NCBI GenBank assembly: GCA_018287875.1
Contig: JAGVVL010000013.1
Span: 3,286,001-3,350,000 of the forward strand
From: Nigrospora sphaerica
Taxonomy: Eukaryota; Ascomycota; Sordariomycetes; Amphisphaeriales; Apiosporaceae
Direction: 5' to 3'
Length of the DNA: 64,000 nucleotides
Shown: positions 11,803 through 22,857 of the stretch, in pieces
How the letters are laid out: every line of letters begins with the position of its first letter
Numbering within the stretch: position 1 is the stretch's first letter
Program-made: the position numbers and the translations under genes
Notes under the pieces: generated by a model
What the model was told of the DNA's origin: nothing
The model's database searches: none
The model's input: the letters and a program-made list of their open reading frames with translations, nothing else

Positions 11803-13681
11803 TCATTTCTCTTCCTTGACCGGACTGGGCGGGGCCTGTCCCGCTCCGGAGGGAACGTCCTTTCGCAGCCGCCATCCGTTGCCCCATCCGACCCAGCCGG
11901 TTTCCCTCGGTCCTCGAACGAAGCAGAGCAAAATGGCTGCACCGATAAACGCGACTGTGTCTTGTCAGCAGCCGTCTCTGCCGCTCCGGTATCCCAACAC
12001 TTACTGTTGCACGATCCGCTCCAGCGCCAGCCTCCCTGAGCGTACAGGCGGTTTCCAACTGAAGTACCAGCCAACCTATATACACACCGCGTCAGTGGCG
12101 TCTCGCAGGAGGGGGGGTTTGCCTTGGAACGCATCATCACTCACTGCCCAGCGAAACAAAAGACCATATATGCCGTGTTGACGCGGTTTCGGGCTTTGGG
12201 GTCCAGATTATAGACATTCGACCGATTGGCGGTGTGCGCGAAGTTCGCCCCGGTATCCATCATGATGGCCTGGACAATGGGCCCGGCCACAGTGAAGGTA
12301 CCGGTAAAGGTCCCGATCACGATGCCGGAGAAATCGACCGCGAGGCCCAAAATGACGGAAAAGAGCGGCACGAACCGGTCCGTGATGAGCCGAGACCAGA
12401 CGGGCCCCAGAGAGATGACGACGAGGCCGATGAGGGAGAATAAACCGATCTCGAGGGGCGAGTATGAGAAGGGCTGGCCGGCCAGGAGGAAGGTCAGGGT
12501 CGTCCAGAAGGACGTGAAAGCCGCGCTCATCATGAAGCCCGTCAGGCAGGCCTGCAGAAGCAACGGCTCCGTGACCGTCATCTTGAGGATGGTCCAGATG
12601 AGCCGGGCGTACGGCAATTTGGCGTCCTTGGCCGGGTAGTCCGGCAGGAAGAAGAACAACAGCACCACGATGAGATACTGGGCGCCGAAGGCGATCCAGT
12701 AGATGTTGCGCCACGACGTGTAGTTGGACACGATGCCCGAGAGAAGGCGCGCGATCAGCAGGCCGAGGGCCAAGGCTGACGTGACCACCGACAGGGAGCT
12801 GGCCCTCCGGTGGGGTGGCGCGAGGTCCCCCACGAGAGGTAGCATGATCTGCGGCGTGACGGTTCTGCAGATGGATCAGCAAATGGACTCACCACTGCCA
12901 GCAGGCATTCCGCAGGGGGTGGAGTTAAGGGACTGAGACGTACCCGACACCACAGAGGAATGAGAGGGCCAGAAAGGCGTTGAAGTTGTTCGTAAGGCAC
13001 AAGCCAAGCCACTGGTCCCAAGGTTAGCAGCGCCGGACGCGACGAAATGAAGGGTGAAGAAGCAGGCGACGAAAACGCCAAGGAAACACACCATAGTCGC
13101 CGTTAACCAGACGAGGCCCAGGACGAACGGACGCCGGCGCACCTTATCCCCCAGGGGGCAGACGAACAGCAGACCGGCGGCGTAGCCGGCCTGGCTGAGC
13201 GTGGCGACGGACGCCGCGCGCTCATAGCTGACACCGAAGTCCCGACTGATGACGTTGAGGATGGGCTGGGCGTAGTAGAGGTTCGCTACGGTGAAGGTAC
13301 CAGCCTGAGTTGCCACCAAAGGGCCCGTCGTTAGTTGCAGTTCTTCCGCCTTCCGGCTACTTCCTGGCCGGGTTTCGACTCCCCTAGGGACTCGACCGGA
13401 CTTACGAAACCCAGCAGTATGTTCATGGCCAGGGTGAATTGGGGCGGGTTTTGCGGGTCGTACCGACACCGCGGCGGCATCCAGTTCAGCATCTCTAAGA
13501 GGGAAGACAGCCGCCGCCCCGGCTTCTCGAGAAGGCCGTCGTCTTCCACCGTCACCGTGTCGCCCGGCGTCTGCTGCGGCGGGCCGGTCTCGCGCTGGGT
13601 TCTTGTCCCATCGCCCAGACTGGCAGTGTTTCCTTCATCCCCCGTCTGCTGCTCCCACGACGAGTTGGAGCTTCTCGTCAT
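11803..13681 (-). CDS. MFS transporter, 12-TM DHA1-like
   Basis: Plasma-membrane porter of the DHA1-like MFS branch that resembles bacterial YnfM-type exporters. Six exons join in phase: 13681-13406, 13304-13092, 13011-12944, 12864-12145, 12075-12005 and 11954-11803, giving 499 residues. Evidence for splicing: GTGTGT donor at 13091 with a GCTAAC branch before the CCAG acceptor at 13012, and a TATAG acceptor at 12076. Motifs include TVANLYYAQPILNVISRDFG (TM1-loop), PLGDKVRRRP (loop 2-3, motif A), TPQIMLPLVGDLAPPHRRAS and NTAYMVF. Residues 1-80 are hydrophilic and cytosolic. The C-terminus VKEEK is short. The substrate is unknown; sugar efflux, amino-acid or drug export are all possible. Confidence 0.88.
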
Positions 13682-14533
13682 TGTTGGTGTTTGGGTGGTT
13701 GCCAGAGGTCAAAGCCTTCTTCCAACGGCCCGCGAAAATTTCACAACAACAGTCCTGCCTTACGATCTAGTTGTTACTCGGGCTCGACGTCATCGATGAC
13801 CTCTTGCGATCGCTTACACATGGAACCCGGACGTCCGAATCCACCAGTTGTTTTGGATTGAAGATTGGGTTCTGGTGAGGGGCAGGGAAAGGGCAGGGTA
13901 AGGCCCTCTTGTATAGGTGTACGATGAGTCCCGCTGGAGTTGCAACTCGGTGTTAGATCGTCTATCTCGGATAGCCCTGGAAGGACGGGGCCAGTGTCCC
14001 AATCTGCTCGTCCGGAGGGCAGCAATCTCGCTCGCTAACCGAGCCGGGCCGAGAACCGGTGTGGGTGGGTCGATGGGCGTTCAGAGGGAGGCCATCAGAT
14101 CGAACCCGAGATCCATCACGGTATGGGGCTTGGCCGATGACTGCCACATTCGAGCCTTACGACTGGGGTTTTCCCCTCCCGCTAAGCGCCGCAATCAGCG
14201 CCTGCAGCAAGAGGGCTCGGGGATTCCGATATCGCCAACCCGCGGTGCGTCCTCCCTCACTATGAAACAGCCAACCATGTATGCAGAGACACGTCGACAA
14301 ACCGTCCGTCCATACCATAGCCCGCTACTCGTCCGGCGCCGAGCCGTCATCGCATACCCGGAACCCCCACCCCCGGCAGACCGTCCGAGGAGATAACGCG
14401 GGCATCCGCCAATCCACGTCGAAGCACTTTGCTTTCTTTCCCATCCATCCTGGGCACACCTGCATCAATTCTCGAGGGGAAGCGTCTCTTGCACAATTGG
14501 CTTTCATTCCCCCAACCCATCGAACGGGACCGG
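13682..14533. other. Intergenic region
   Basis: About 850 bases between the MFS start and the 2EXR stop, both on the minus strand. It should contain the MFS promoter. No gene-like frame is recognised. Confidence 0.5.
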
Positions 14534-15720
14534 TTACGCGCCACTACGTCGTGTGGGCAATCTCACTCCCAACTCCGGCGCATCCACCACCACTTTGATG
14601 TCAAATCTGCGTATCTGGTACCAGGGGTCCAAGAGCCGCCAGACGTCGGCCACCAAATCGGTCGCTTGCCCTTCCTCGATGAAGCATTTGCATGTATTGC
14701 CGGGCCTGGGCAGGCCCCTCCGGATGGCCTCGAGCTGGTGGACGCGGCAGTACTCATCGAAGTCGATGAAGCCGGTGGTCTCATCGATGGCGACACCGGC
14801 ACCCCTCAGCCATAAATGCGGCGGGCCCAGCCGGCAAAACATCGACACCGGGTCGACGACGAGGTAGAAGACGCGCAGGCTGAATGCCCACCGCGCCAGT
14901 CGGCCGATCTCGCTGACGAGCATTGCGTCTCGGGGGGACATGAGGGCGCTCTGTGGCAAGCGGATCGCGAGATTCCGTACGCCTTTGACCCAGACGTGTT
15001 GGCCTGTGTCCTGGCCGGTCAAGTACCTCAGAAATTTGGCCGACCCCACGCTGCTGCCGAAGAGGAAGATGTCGGTCTTGAGGTTGACGTATGCGTAAAG
15101 CGGCGCTGGCGCCTTCGTCCACACGCTTTCCACCCCGTTCCTTCCGAATCCCGTGGTTAGGTAGCCGCGCACTTGAGAACCTCGAGAGTGGCTCGGGAAA
15201 GCTGGGACGCGAGCCGCCGGCCGATACGACCGGCCGACTCCGAGACGGATGGGGAAGGGAAGTGACCTTACCATGCACTGATTAGGCTCACCGTGGGACT
15301 GGCCAGGTAGTGACTGCCCGACAGCAACACTTTGTTTTGCTCCAAAAGCCGGAATAGGGGGTCGACCCAGCGATGGTCGGGGTCCTTGTCTGTCGCTGTG
15401 TCCACGGTCTGGAGGGTGTTCTGCGCCAGGTCCATGACTGCGTACGTGCGACCAAATGTTCTCATGTTAAAACAGTGACGGCGGGGACCGCTTGCCTCCA
15501 GGTACATGTCCCAAATGTCCAGTCGCAGCTCGGGAGGCAGCTCGCGGAACTTGTGGAATACAGCGGCCGGAACCGCAGCCGTGGGCTTCGTCTTGGGTGA
15601 GTCCGACATGCTGACGATCGATGGTCCAATACCGGGATACGGTGAGCTCATTGTAGGTCTCAAGACGTTCGTTTGGGAATGAAAGGATGTATCCAGCAGT
15701 GGAATCATCACTGGGCTCAC
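14534..15720 (-). CDS. 2EXR domain protein
   Basis: Two exons (15720-15272 and 15140-14534) joined by a 131-base intron with GTAAGG donor, CTAAC branch and AAG acceptor give up to 351 residues. The 2EXR signature, common in filamentous ascomycetes, is FHKFRELPPELRLDIWDMYL. Its biochemical role is unknown; members are often multicopy and sit in variable regions. The second exon holds FLFGSSVGSAKFLRYL, WVKGVRNLAI and FYLVVDP, as in longer family members. A TATA box only about 31 bases before the ATG at 15720 suggests that translation begins at a later in-frame ATG (15651 or 15609); the first 37 residues look unconserved. The family is clear; function unassigned. Confidence 0.82.
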
Positions 15721-15750
15721 CTAGTTGTTTCACCTTACCCCAGCACCTTC

Positions 15751-15758
15751 TTTATATA
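15751..15758 (-). promoter_or_regulatory. TATA box close to the 2EXR start
   Basis: TATATAAA on the minus strand. With the usual spacing to a transcription start, the message would begin near 15720 and so may lack the first ATG. Confidence 0.5.
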
Positions 15759-16206
15759 CTACTGCATCACTGCTTCGGTATTTTACCTTTGGAATGGACT
15801 CACTTCTGACTTCTTACTATAAGGAGCCGGAGCAGGCGGTTCGCGCGAAACCTGCGCCGGCCTTCAGAATAGAGGCCCCAAGAGATCAATAAGCATATCG
15901 CTAGACTTTCATCACAAGTCACTTTCATGCCTAGCGCTGCGCTGGAACTTTTGAGATACAATTGAGGGCCTCAGAGTTGTCTGAGATACGAAGGATCACG
16001 TCCAGCATGATGCCATTCACCCCATGTTCCTATTCTACAAAATTCGTTAGCAGGGCATAGCTTAAGGCAGCCAGACACAGCGCAGGGACCATCTCAGTTA
16101 CCATTGCCGTTTTCTATCGTCCGACACGTGATCGAAATGCTCGTCAGTCGGGGGACGTCCATCTTGCCGCCGGGTGGCAAGCCTCCAGTTTCCAGGGGTT
16201 CCCATC
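15759..16206. other. Intergenic region
   Basis: About 450 bases between the 2EXR promoter and the stop of the dihydrouridine synthase gene. No coding frame, repeat or RNA is recognised. Confidence 0.5.
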
Positions 16207-17541
16207 TCATTGGTCTGTCCGGCTTGAACCCTTCTCCCTCCTCAACTCCTCGAGGCAGTCCAAGACGTCTATCCAATTGTTGCACTCAATCAGCTTGCCC
16301 CTTTCCTTCTTGTTCAGCAATGACTTTTTGTCGGGCCCGTAGCCGGGGCCGGTCATTTCGGTGAGGTGATGTACACCCAGCTTGAAGGGCAAAGGCGCCT
16401 TGGCCACGCGATCCAAGAAGACATCGACGGCCTCCCAGGGACAGGTCTCGTAGCCGGCGAACAGGGCCGGGTTGGTGAGAAGCGCGCGAGCGGACATGAG
16501 ACCGGCGAGGTTGGGCAGGTGTGGTGGTTTCGGCGGCGCCGTCACGGATGCGTCCGTCTCGGCGTCGGCGCAGGCGGTGAAGGTGGGCACAGCGTCGAGC
16601 AGGTGGCTCGTATAGGGCAGGGTGCTCAGGGTGAAGACGTCACCGCTCACCAGGATGGGGAGGCGCTTGCCGAAGGTGTCGGTGAGCAGCTCGAGGGCCT
16701 CGAGGTTGATGGGGGTGCTCGAGGGCGTGGCGCGGGTGCGCGGGTGGATGGTCAGCCAGTCGACGTGGCGGCGGCCGGCGGCGTCGTCGCCCAGCACCGT
16801 CGTCACGAAGTCGAGGGTCCGGCGCAGGTCGGCGTGGACGCGGATCTTGACGCTGACGCTGCGGCCGCGGGGGCTCGCGAGGTCGGCGTCGGTCAGGCCC
16901 ACGGCCCAGCCGTCGGCGGCGAGGCGCGCGCGCGTCTCGACCACCATGTCGCGCACGAGCTCGCGCCGCTCCATCAGCGCCGCGCCCAGCGTCTCGGCGC
17001 ACGCCCACGACTGCGGGCAGCCGCAGTTGAGGTCGACGCCGTTGACCCACGGCGCCACGAGCGACGCCGCCCGCGCGAGCTCCCGCGGCGAGTTGGCCCC
17101 GAACTGCGCAATCGTGGGCACCTCACCCCCCGCCGTCGCCACCGTCAGGTCGCTGTCGCGCGCCACGGCCGAGCGGTTGAACTCCTTGGCCAGGATCATG
17201 GGCGTCCAGCACAGGTCCGTGCCATAGTGGTGGACGGTCTGGCGGAAGGCGAGCTACACGAAGACGGCCACCCCTTTAACAATGTCTTCCTCGTGGGGGG
17301 TGGGGAGATGCCCGGATCGCACTCGTACCTTGCTGTACCTCACCATAGGCGCACAGGCGTGGAGGAATCTGCCTTGGGCTTTCGCCGCATCAAATATCTT
17401 GAGCGGGCTGGCCGCCCGGATGGCTCACGATCAGCAGGAAATAATTGCGCATGGCTCTCACCACCGAGAGCAAAAAACGAGACGCGGAACCTACTGCAGG
17501 GTAGGGAACAAGGCCCTTTCCTCGTCTTGAAAGATATCCAT
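16207..17541 (-). CDS. DUS4: tRNA-dihydrouridine synthase, Dus4 type
   Basis: Flavoenzyme that reduces uridine to dihydrouridine in the tRNA D-loop (positions 20a/20b in yeast Dus4), using FMN and NAD(P)H. Three exons join in phase: 17541-17495 (GTAGGT donor), 17407-17329 and 17253-16207, giving 390 residues. Dus motifs: CAPMVRYSKLAFRQTVHHYG, TDLCWTPMILAKEF, DLNCGCPQ with the proton-donor cysteine at about 121, SVKIRVH, WLTIHPRT and PILVSGDV. The first exon (MDIFQDEERALFPTL) is inferred from splice signals and phase; the first in-frame ATG of exon 2 would lose the first strand of the barrel. A loop rich in A, D and T (near 255-275) is an insertion relative to yeast. A long shadow frame on the opposite strand is not a gene. 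Confidence 0.93.
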
Positions 17542-19263
17542 TCTTCTCTCCCTTTCTCTCTTTTCTTCTTCTTCTTCTTCCGGCCAGGACGAAACGCGAC
17601 TTCACATCTTGATGGGATTTGACGGCGTTCACTGCAAAAGTCGTGGCCGCTATCGCAACGACACGCGAACGCCTCGCAGCGGGGCCGAAGGCGGCAAAGA
17701 GATCGATTAGTTAGACCGCTTGGAGGGGCAACGACCGGCTATGTGAATATTCTACTAAGAGAGGTGTAGGTAGACCTGGAGGGGCGTGACCAGCTGTTTG
17801 ACAGGCGGGCGCAGCAGCAACTAGCATCTTCACTGAACCAAACCTAAGTCCTCACAGCCCCAGCAAAGGGGCGGTCGATCGGGATCGGTACACAGTAAGC
17901 GCCCCGAGAGATCAAATAGAGCCGAGACCCAGATTCCTCCATCCACATGGTGTATGGAAATACTTTTGAGGACTACGGAGTAGTGCACTTATACCCAAGC
18001 CTTGAAACGCGGTCCGCTCGTCAGCAGGCAGCAACATAGGTAAACCCGTACCCGGCGGTCACGACGCCAGTCCCATTCCATCAGGCTGATGCCTCGTTGC
18101 TTGGGGACGCTACCAGCCGCCCAGTACTTGCAGGTAAAAAACCGTCGATCGCTGCCGCACTGCCGCACAGTCGCCCACGGAGGTCTGGCTGAATGGCAAG
18201 GCTCGCGTGCCACGGCTGCGATAAGACGCTACCCTTGCCGCGGGAGGCCGGCAGTCCCGCTCTACTGTGTGGAATTTATGGTCTAGCACCCGGCCCAAAT
18301 GGGCGGCATATCGCTTGGCCCATCGGCCAGTGTCAGAAAGAGGACGTGCTTGACGTAAACTCACGTCACGACGTTATTACGGGCGCTCAACAGTTCCCAT
18401 GTTTCATTGGCGATGCAGCCCAGCAAGCGACATAACGCTGGTGCGAAAGGCCGTTCCTGCGCAACCCCGGTGTCGTCATAGCCAGGCCAGCCCAGCTCGG
18501 GCCGTGGCCAATCAGCGCCGCTCAACCGCTAGGCCTCGACTCGGAACAGGCAAAGGAGCGACGGCAACCACGTTTCCGGTTTTCCAGCCATTTGCCCATT
18601 TGCCCATTTGCCCATCCCGCACCCTCTCGATGCCATCATTGCCCATGGTCCGTTTAATGTACACGACTGACTGGTTGTCCGCCCCCCTTCCCCTCCCACG
18701 GCACGCTGGCGAATCCCTTGGCCGCCTCTGATTGGCCCGCCCATCCTCATCGTGATCGAATGGGGACGCACTATTGAGCGTTGCACTGGCGTCCGTAGAA
18801 GGTCCCGTTGCCCCTCGTCCCCTTGGCTAGCAACCAGATCGACCAGACAACAAGCCCTTTTCGGCCCTGTACGGGGGAGTAACTGTGGTAGCCAAACAGG
18901 CCGAGCCGCCTCCCCCATTCTCCATCCCTGCCTCTATAGCAGCCCAGAGCCGATGCGACTATGGCTGGGGTGCAGGAGGGATCCCCCGCGCGAGGAGCCG
19001 CCTCGTCGGTCTGGGTTTTGGGCAAATCCGGGCCATGGCGAGGTCTGGAAAAGGGAGTCGAGGGCGACAAGCAGGGCCGGCCCATCCATCATCCCTCACG
19101 CTGCATTTAAAAGACTGTCGGGTGATCTCACCCTCGGCCGTGTTCGTTCTTATCCACCCTGCCACCGTCGAGCCACTGCAGGTGTGTGGCACCCATGAGA
19201 ATTCGTATTCCCCGATAACGATGGGCCCATTGAAACTCTGAGCCCTCCTCTCAGCTGCCCGAC
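17542..19263. other. Intergenic region between divergent genes
   Basis: About 1.7 kb shared by the divergent Dus4-type and kelch genes. A (TTC)5-like tract lies just upstream of the Dus4 ATG (about 17564-17580), in the 5' leader. A small tandem repeat, TTTGCCCA three to four times, occupies about 18588-18615. No gene is seen. Confidence 0.5.
18588..18615 (+). repeat. Short tandem repeat, 8-base unit TTTGCCCA
   Basis: Three full units and a partial one stand in tandem within the intergenic region. This is ordinary slippage-prone DNA with no sign of function. Confidence 0.7.
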
Positions 19264-21980
19264 ATGACCTTCGCCCAGATCCCGCGCAGCAGCACCGAGC
19301 CCCAGCCTGGATCATGGAGCCCCCCCCGGCGGCCGCGCTTCGATTCCAATAATACGGCCGACCGCCTGCGCGAGGCCCTGCCCTCCTTCTCCAGGAACAC
19401 CATCACCAAAGGCCGCCGCTCCATTTTCAAGGAAACGGGCCTGAGCGACCACGAGCCTGCCGCCCACATTGGCGCCAAGGAATTCGGCCTGATTACCGGC
19501 CTCAACTCGGTCCCCTCCTCACCCGTGGACGGCAGGCCATCCGACCGCGTAGAAACATTGAAATCAAAGACAAGGTGGATATCTCGACTGACTGCACTTC
19601 GTCCACGCGTTAAACCAGCTGCCAGTGCGCCGTCACCGCCGCCCGCCATGTCGAGTCTGGCCCGCGTCTCCATGCTTGCCCTATTTATTGCCGTGGTCCT
19701 GCCCGCCATCAGCTACCGCAATGGCCAAACCAAAGTCGAAATGAGCGGCGCCGACGCCGGCGTCATCCGGAACGGGCCTTCGGTCGTGCTCAATAGCCGC
19801 GCCGATAGCCCCGTCGACGTATGCCTGCGATGGGCGCATCAATGTGAGGGGTTCCGTCCCGCCGTCGCCCGACGCGCTACTGACAAACGAGCAGCGGCCA
19901 TGGTCAACGGCACCGTATATATCTACGGCGGAGAGACGAAAGACGAGGGTGGCAAAAACGGAACATGGAGTCAGTGCCGTGTCTGCCCGACGTGAACCCG
20001 GGACCAATACTGACAACGCCGCTCGCAGACAACAACTTCCTGATCTTGGACACCACCAAGTCCTGGGACATTTCATCGCCTGCTCTGTCGGGCCTTCCGC
20101 GGCCGTCGGGACCACCCGAAGTCGCCTTGGGCTATCTGTGGCATGACTACGAGAGCCTGTACCTCTACGGCGGCCAATTTGGCGAGAACCCGTTTGTCGA
20201 GCCCGGGCCCAACTCGGTGTGGCAATACGACATCGCTGCCAAATCCTGGAACGAATTCAAAAACCCCGTGACCTCGGCCGGCAACTTCTCGAGCTCCGCG
20301 GGCCTTCCCGTCCAACGATCGGCCGAAGGCGCCGGCATCTCGGTGCCCGAATTGGGGCTCAGCTGGTACTTCGGGGGCCACCTCGACATGCACACGACGC
20401 CGGGCTGGTCGAACCAGATCGCGCGTGTCTACCTGAGGAGCCTCCTCGAGTTCACCCATCCCGGCTACATCAACCCCGGTGTGGATTCGCTCCGTTCGAC
20501 AGGCGCGGGAAACGAGGGCGCTTACCGCAACATCACCGAGGGCGGCATCCAGGACGAGTCCGGGTTTTCCGAGCGGGCCGACGGTGTGCTCGTGTTCGTG
20601 CCGGGCTGGGGGCCCAGCGGGATCCTGCTGGGCCTCGGAGGCGGCACCGTCACGAACCAGGACACCGAGGCCGACTTCAGCAGCATGTCGACCATCGACG
20701 TCTACGACATCGAGAGCAGCACCTGGTACCACCAGGAGACGACGGGCAAGGCGCCCGGGGTGCGCGTCAACCCGTGCGCCGTCATCTTCTCGGCGGCCGA
20801 CGCCAGCTCCTTCAACATCTACATGTACGGCGGGCAGAACCTGCTGCCCGTCGCCGGCCAAACCCAGTACACCGACATGTGGATCCTGACGGTGCCGTCC
20901 TTCACCTGGATCAAAGTCGACCTCGACGCCGACGGCGAGCCCCCCGCCCGCGCCGGCCACACGTGCCACGCCCGCGACGGCCAAATGCTCGTCGTCGGCG
21001 GCTACATCGGCCAGACCAACAACTGTGAGAAGACGGGCATCTTCAACTTTGACGCGTCGACGCTCCGGTGGCGGGACAGATTCGAGGCGGCAGACCACCC
21101 GGTGGACCTCCACCCGGAGAACAACATCCTGGCCGACAGCTACGGCTACAAGGTGCCCGAGGCGGTGCAACGGGTCGTGGGCGGCGACGCCAACGGCGGG
21201 GCCACGGTGACGCAGCCGGCCTCGGGTCCCGCCACCAACGGGCCTTTCAAGACGGGCCGGGCGCCCGTCTTCACCGTCACGCAGTCCGGAAGCGCCGCCA
21301 CCATCACGTCGGGCGGCGGCGGAGGCGGCGGCGGCGGGCGCGGCGTCTCGTCGTCGGGGGAGCCCAACGGGGGCCTCATCGCCGCCGGCGTCATCGCCGG
21401 CGTCCTCGGCGTCCTGGCCGCCTACCTGGGCTTCTGCGCCTGGCTGTACCGGCGCCAGGTGCGCGCCTACAAGAAGCACATGGCCATGGCCAACCGGTAC
21501 GGCGGCGCCGACGCCGCCACGGCCGACGGCATGGCGGCGGCAGCGGCCGGGGGCGCGGCGGCGGGCGGCGTCGGGGGCTTCCGGGAGAAGTGGCGGCGGC
21601 GTCAGCGGCAGGCGAGCGCCACGGCCGAGGGCGAGCAGTTCGCCTGGGTCGGCCAGCAGCTCCTGGCCGAGCCCAAGCTGAGCGACGACCCGTCGTCGGG
21701 CACGGCGTCGGCGAGCACCGCCACGCACCCTCACCGGCCGTGGCCGGCGGGCGAGGACCGCGGCGGCGCCGGCACCGGCCCCTGGGGCTGGTACGACACG
21801 ACGCCCAGCAGCCGCGACAGCGCCGGCGGCCCCCAGCGGCACAAGAGCAGCGCGACGCGCAGCACCGCCTCGGACCGTTCCGCCGACGGCCTGCTCGACG
21901 GCCGCGAGCCCAACTTTTTCAGCGTCGTCATGGGCCCGCGTCGCGCCCTCCGCGTCGTCAACGGCATGGAGGATCCGTAG
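19264..21980 (+). CDS. Kelch-repeat membrane protein
   Basis: Three exons (19264-19843, 19895-19969, 20029-21980) give 868 residues. Intron 1 has a GTGAGG donor and CTGAC branch; intron 2 uses GTCAGT. Layout: a basic 118-residue N-terminus (with GRRSIFKETGL); a hydrophobic segment at about 135-150 (MLALFIAVVLPAIS); a beta-propeller of kelch repeats from about 185 to 580, seen as NGTVYIYGGE, ESLYLYGGQFGEN, ILLGLGGGT, FNIYMYGGQN and QMLVVGGYIGQ; a glycine-rich stretch; a second membrane helix at about 666-690 (LIAAGVIAGVLGVLAAYLGF) followed by RRQVR; and an Ala/Gly/Ser-rich cytosolic tail. The propeller is most likely outside the cell or in the lumen, held by two membrane spans. Fungal relatives are cell-surface kelch proteins of unknown partner. 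An alternative start at Met129 would turn the first helix into a signal peptide. Confidence 0.85.
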
Positions 21981-22857
21981 TCGTGCCAAGGCCGGGGCCG
22001 TCGTGTGGTTGTGTGGCTGGCTGGAAAAGAGCCTGTTTCTTTTTGGGGGCCCGGGCAACCGTGGACGGGGGAAGAAGATTTTTCTCCCTCCCGCGGCTGC
22101 GGCGGTACAACATTGTGTATACACCTGTAGTTCTAAAGCAACGCTATGAATAATGAGTCCATGTGAACCCTCGCCACTGCCCAAGTTTCATTCGGGAGGG
22201 GTGAACAGACGCGGACGGGCGACTCGGGACACAGCACGTGCTTTCTCCTGCGCAGACAGTTCGGCGGTGCAGTATGGTTTCGTAAAAATGTGTAAAAGTA
22301 ATATATTGCTTCTAGTGCTATTTCCCCCACGTGCTTGATATTCTGGTCCGCGCTCGACGTTTGCCCCCTTCCCGCCGTGCAATCTCTCAAACGCCTCTCC
22401 TCCTTCCGGGGTATGCTTCGTCTTCCCTAATCAACTGAACGCCGGCACTGCTTCGGCAGAGAACAAGTGGTCGTTTTTTCTTTTCTCTGCTCCCCAAGAC
22501 GACTGCCCCGTGTCGGACGCGCGCGCCTTTCTTCCTGTCGGCGACCCGTCTCTCTCCTGCGATCGTCGTTCGCTGTATCGTTCCCGCTCGTGCGGTCGTC
22601 GTTCGCTGCTCGTTGACGAGCGCGGCTCGCGGCGCCAAAATGCGCACCAGTCTCGCTGGCATGAGAAGCAAAAAAAAAACACCAATCGCTTCGGCAGGTG
22701 CGTAAAGGATATAATACATTTTCAAATCAACAAGTGTAATGAGGTGGGCCGTGCGAAGCAGCAGCAAATGTGGCACTGCCTGCTACGGCGCCAAGACAGG
22801 CCGAGGGAAAATCCAGGTCGTAACATCATGGCCGGAGGCGCCCGATCTCGGACGGCC
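21981..22857. other. Region between convergent genes
   Basis: About 880 bases between the stops of the kelch gene (+) and the cyclin gene (-). It should hold both 3' ends. No further frame is recognised. Confidence 0.5.

Noticed and set aside
16366..17622. Plus-strand open frame of 418 residues
   Set aside because: It is the antisense shadow of the Dus4-type gene, whose motifs are unmistakable.
20073..22184. Minus-strand open frame of 703 residues
   Set aside because: It lies opposite the kelch gene and is a result of high GC at third positions; it is rich in R, A, G and V and has no motif.
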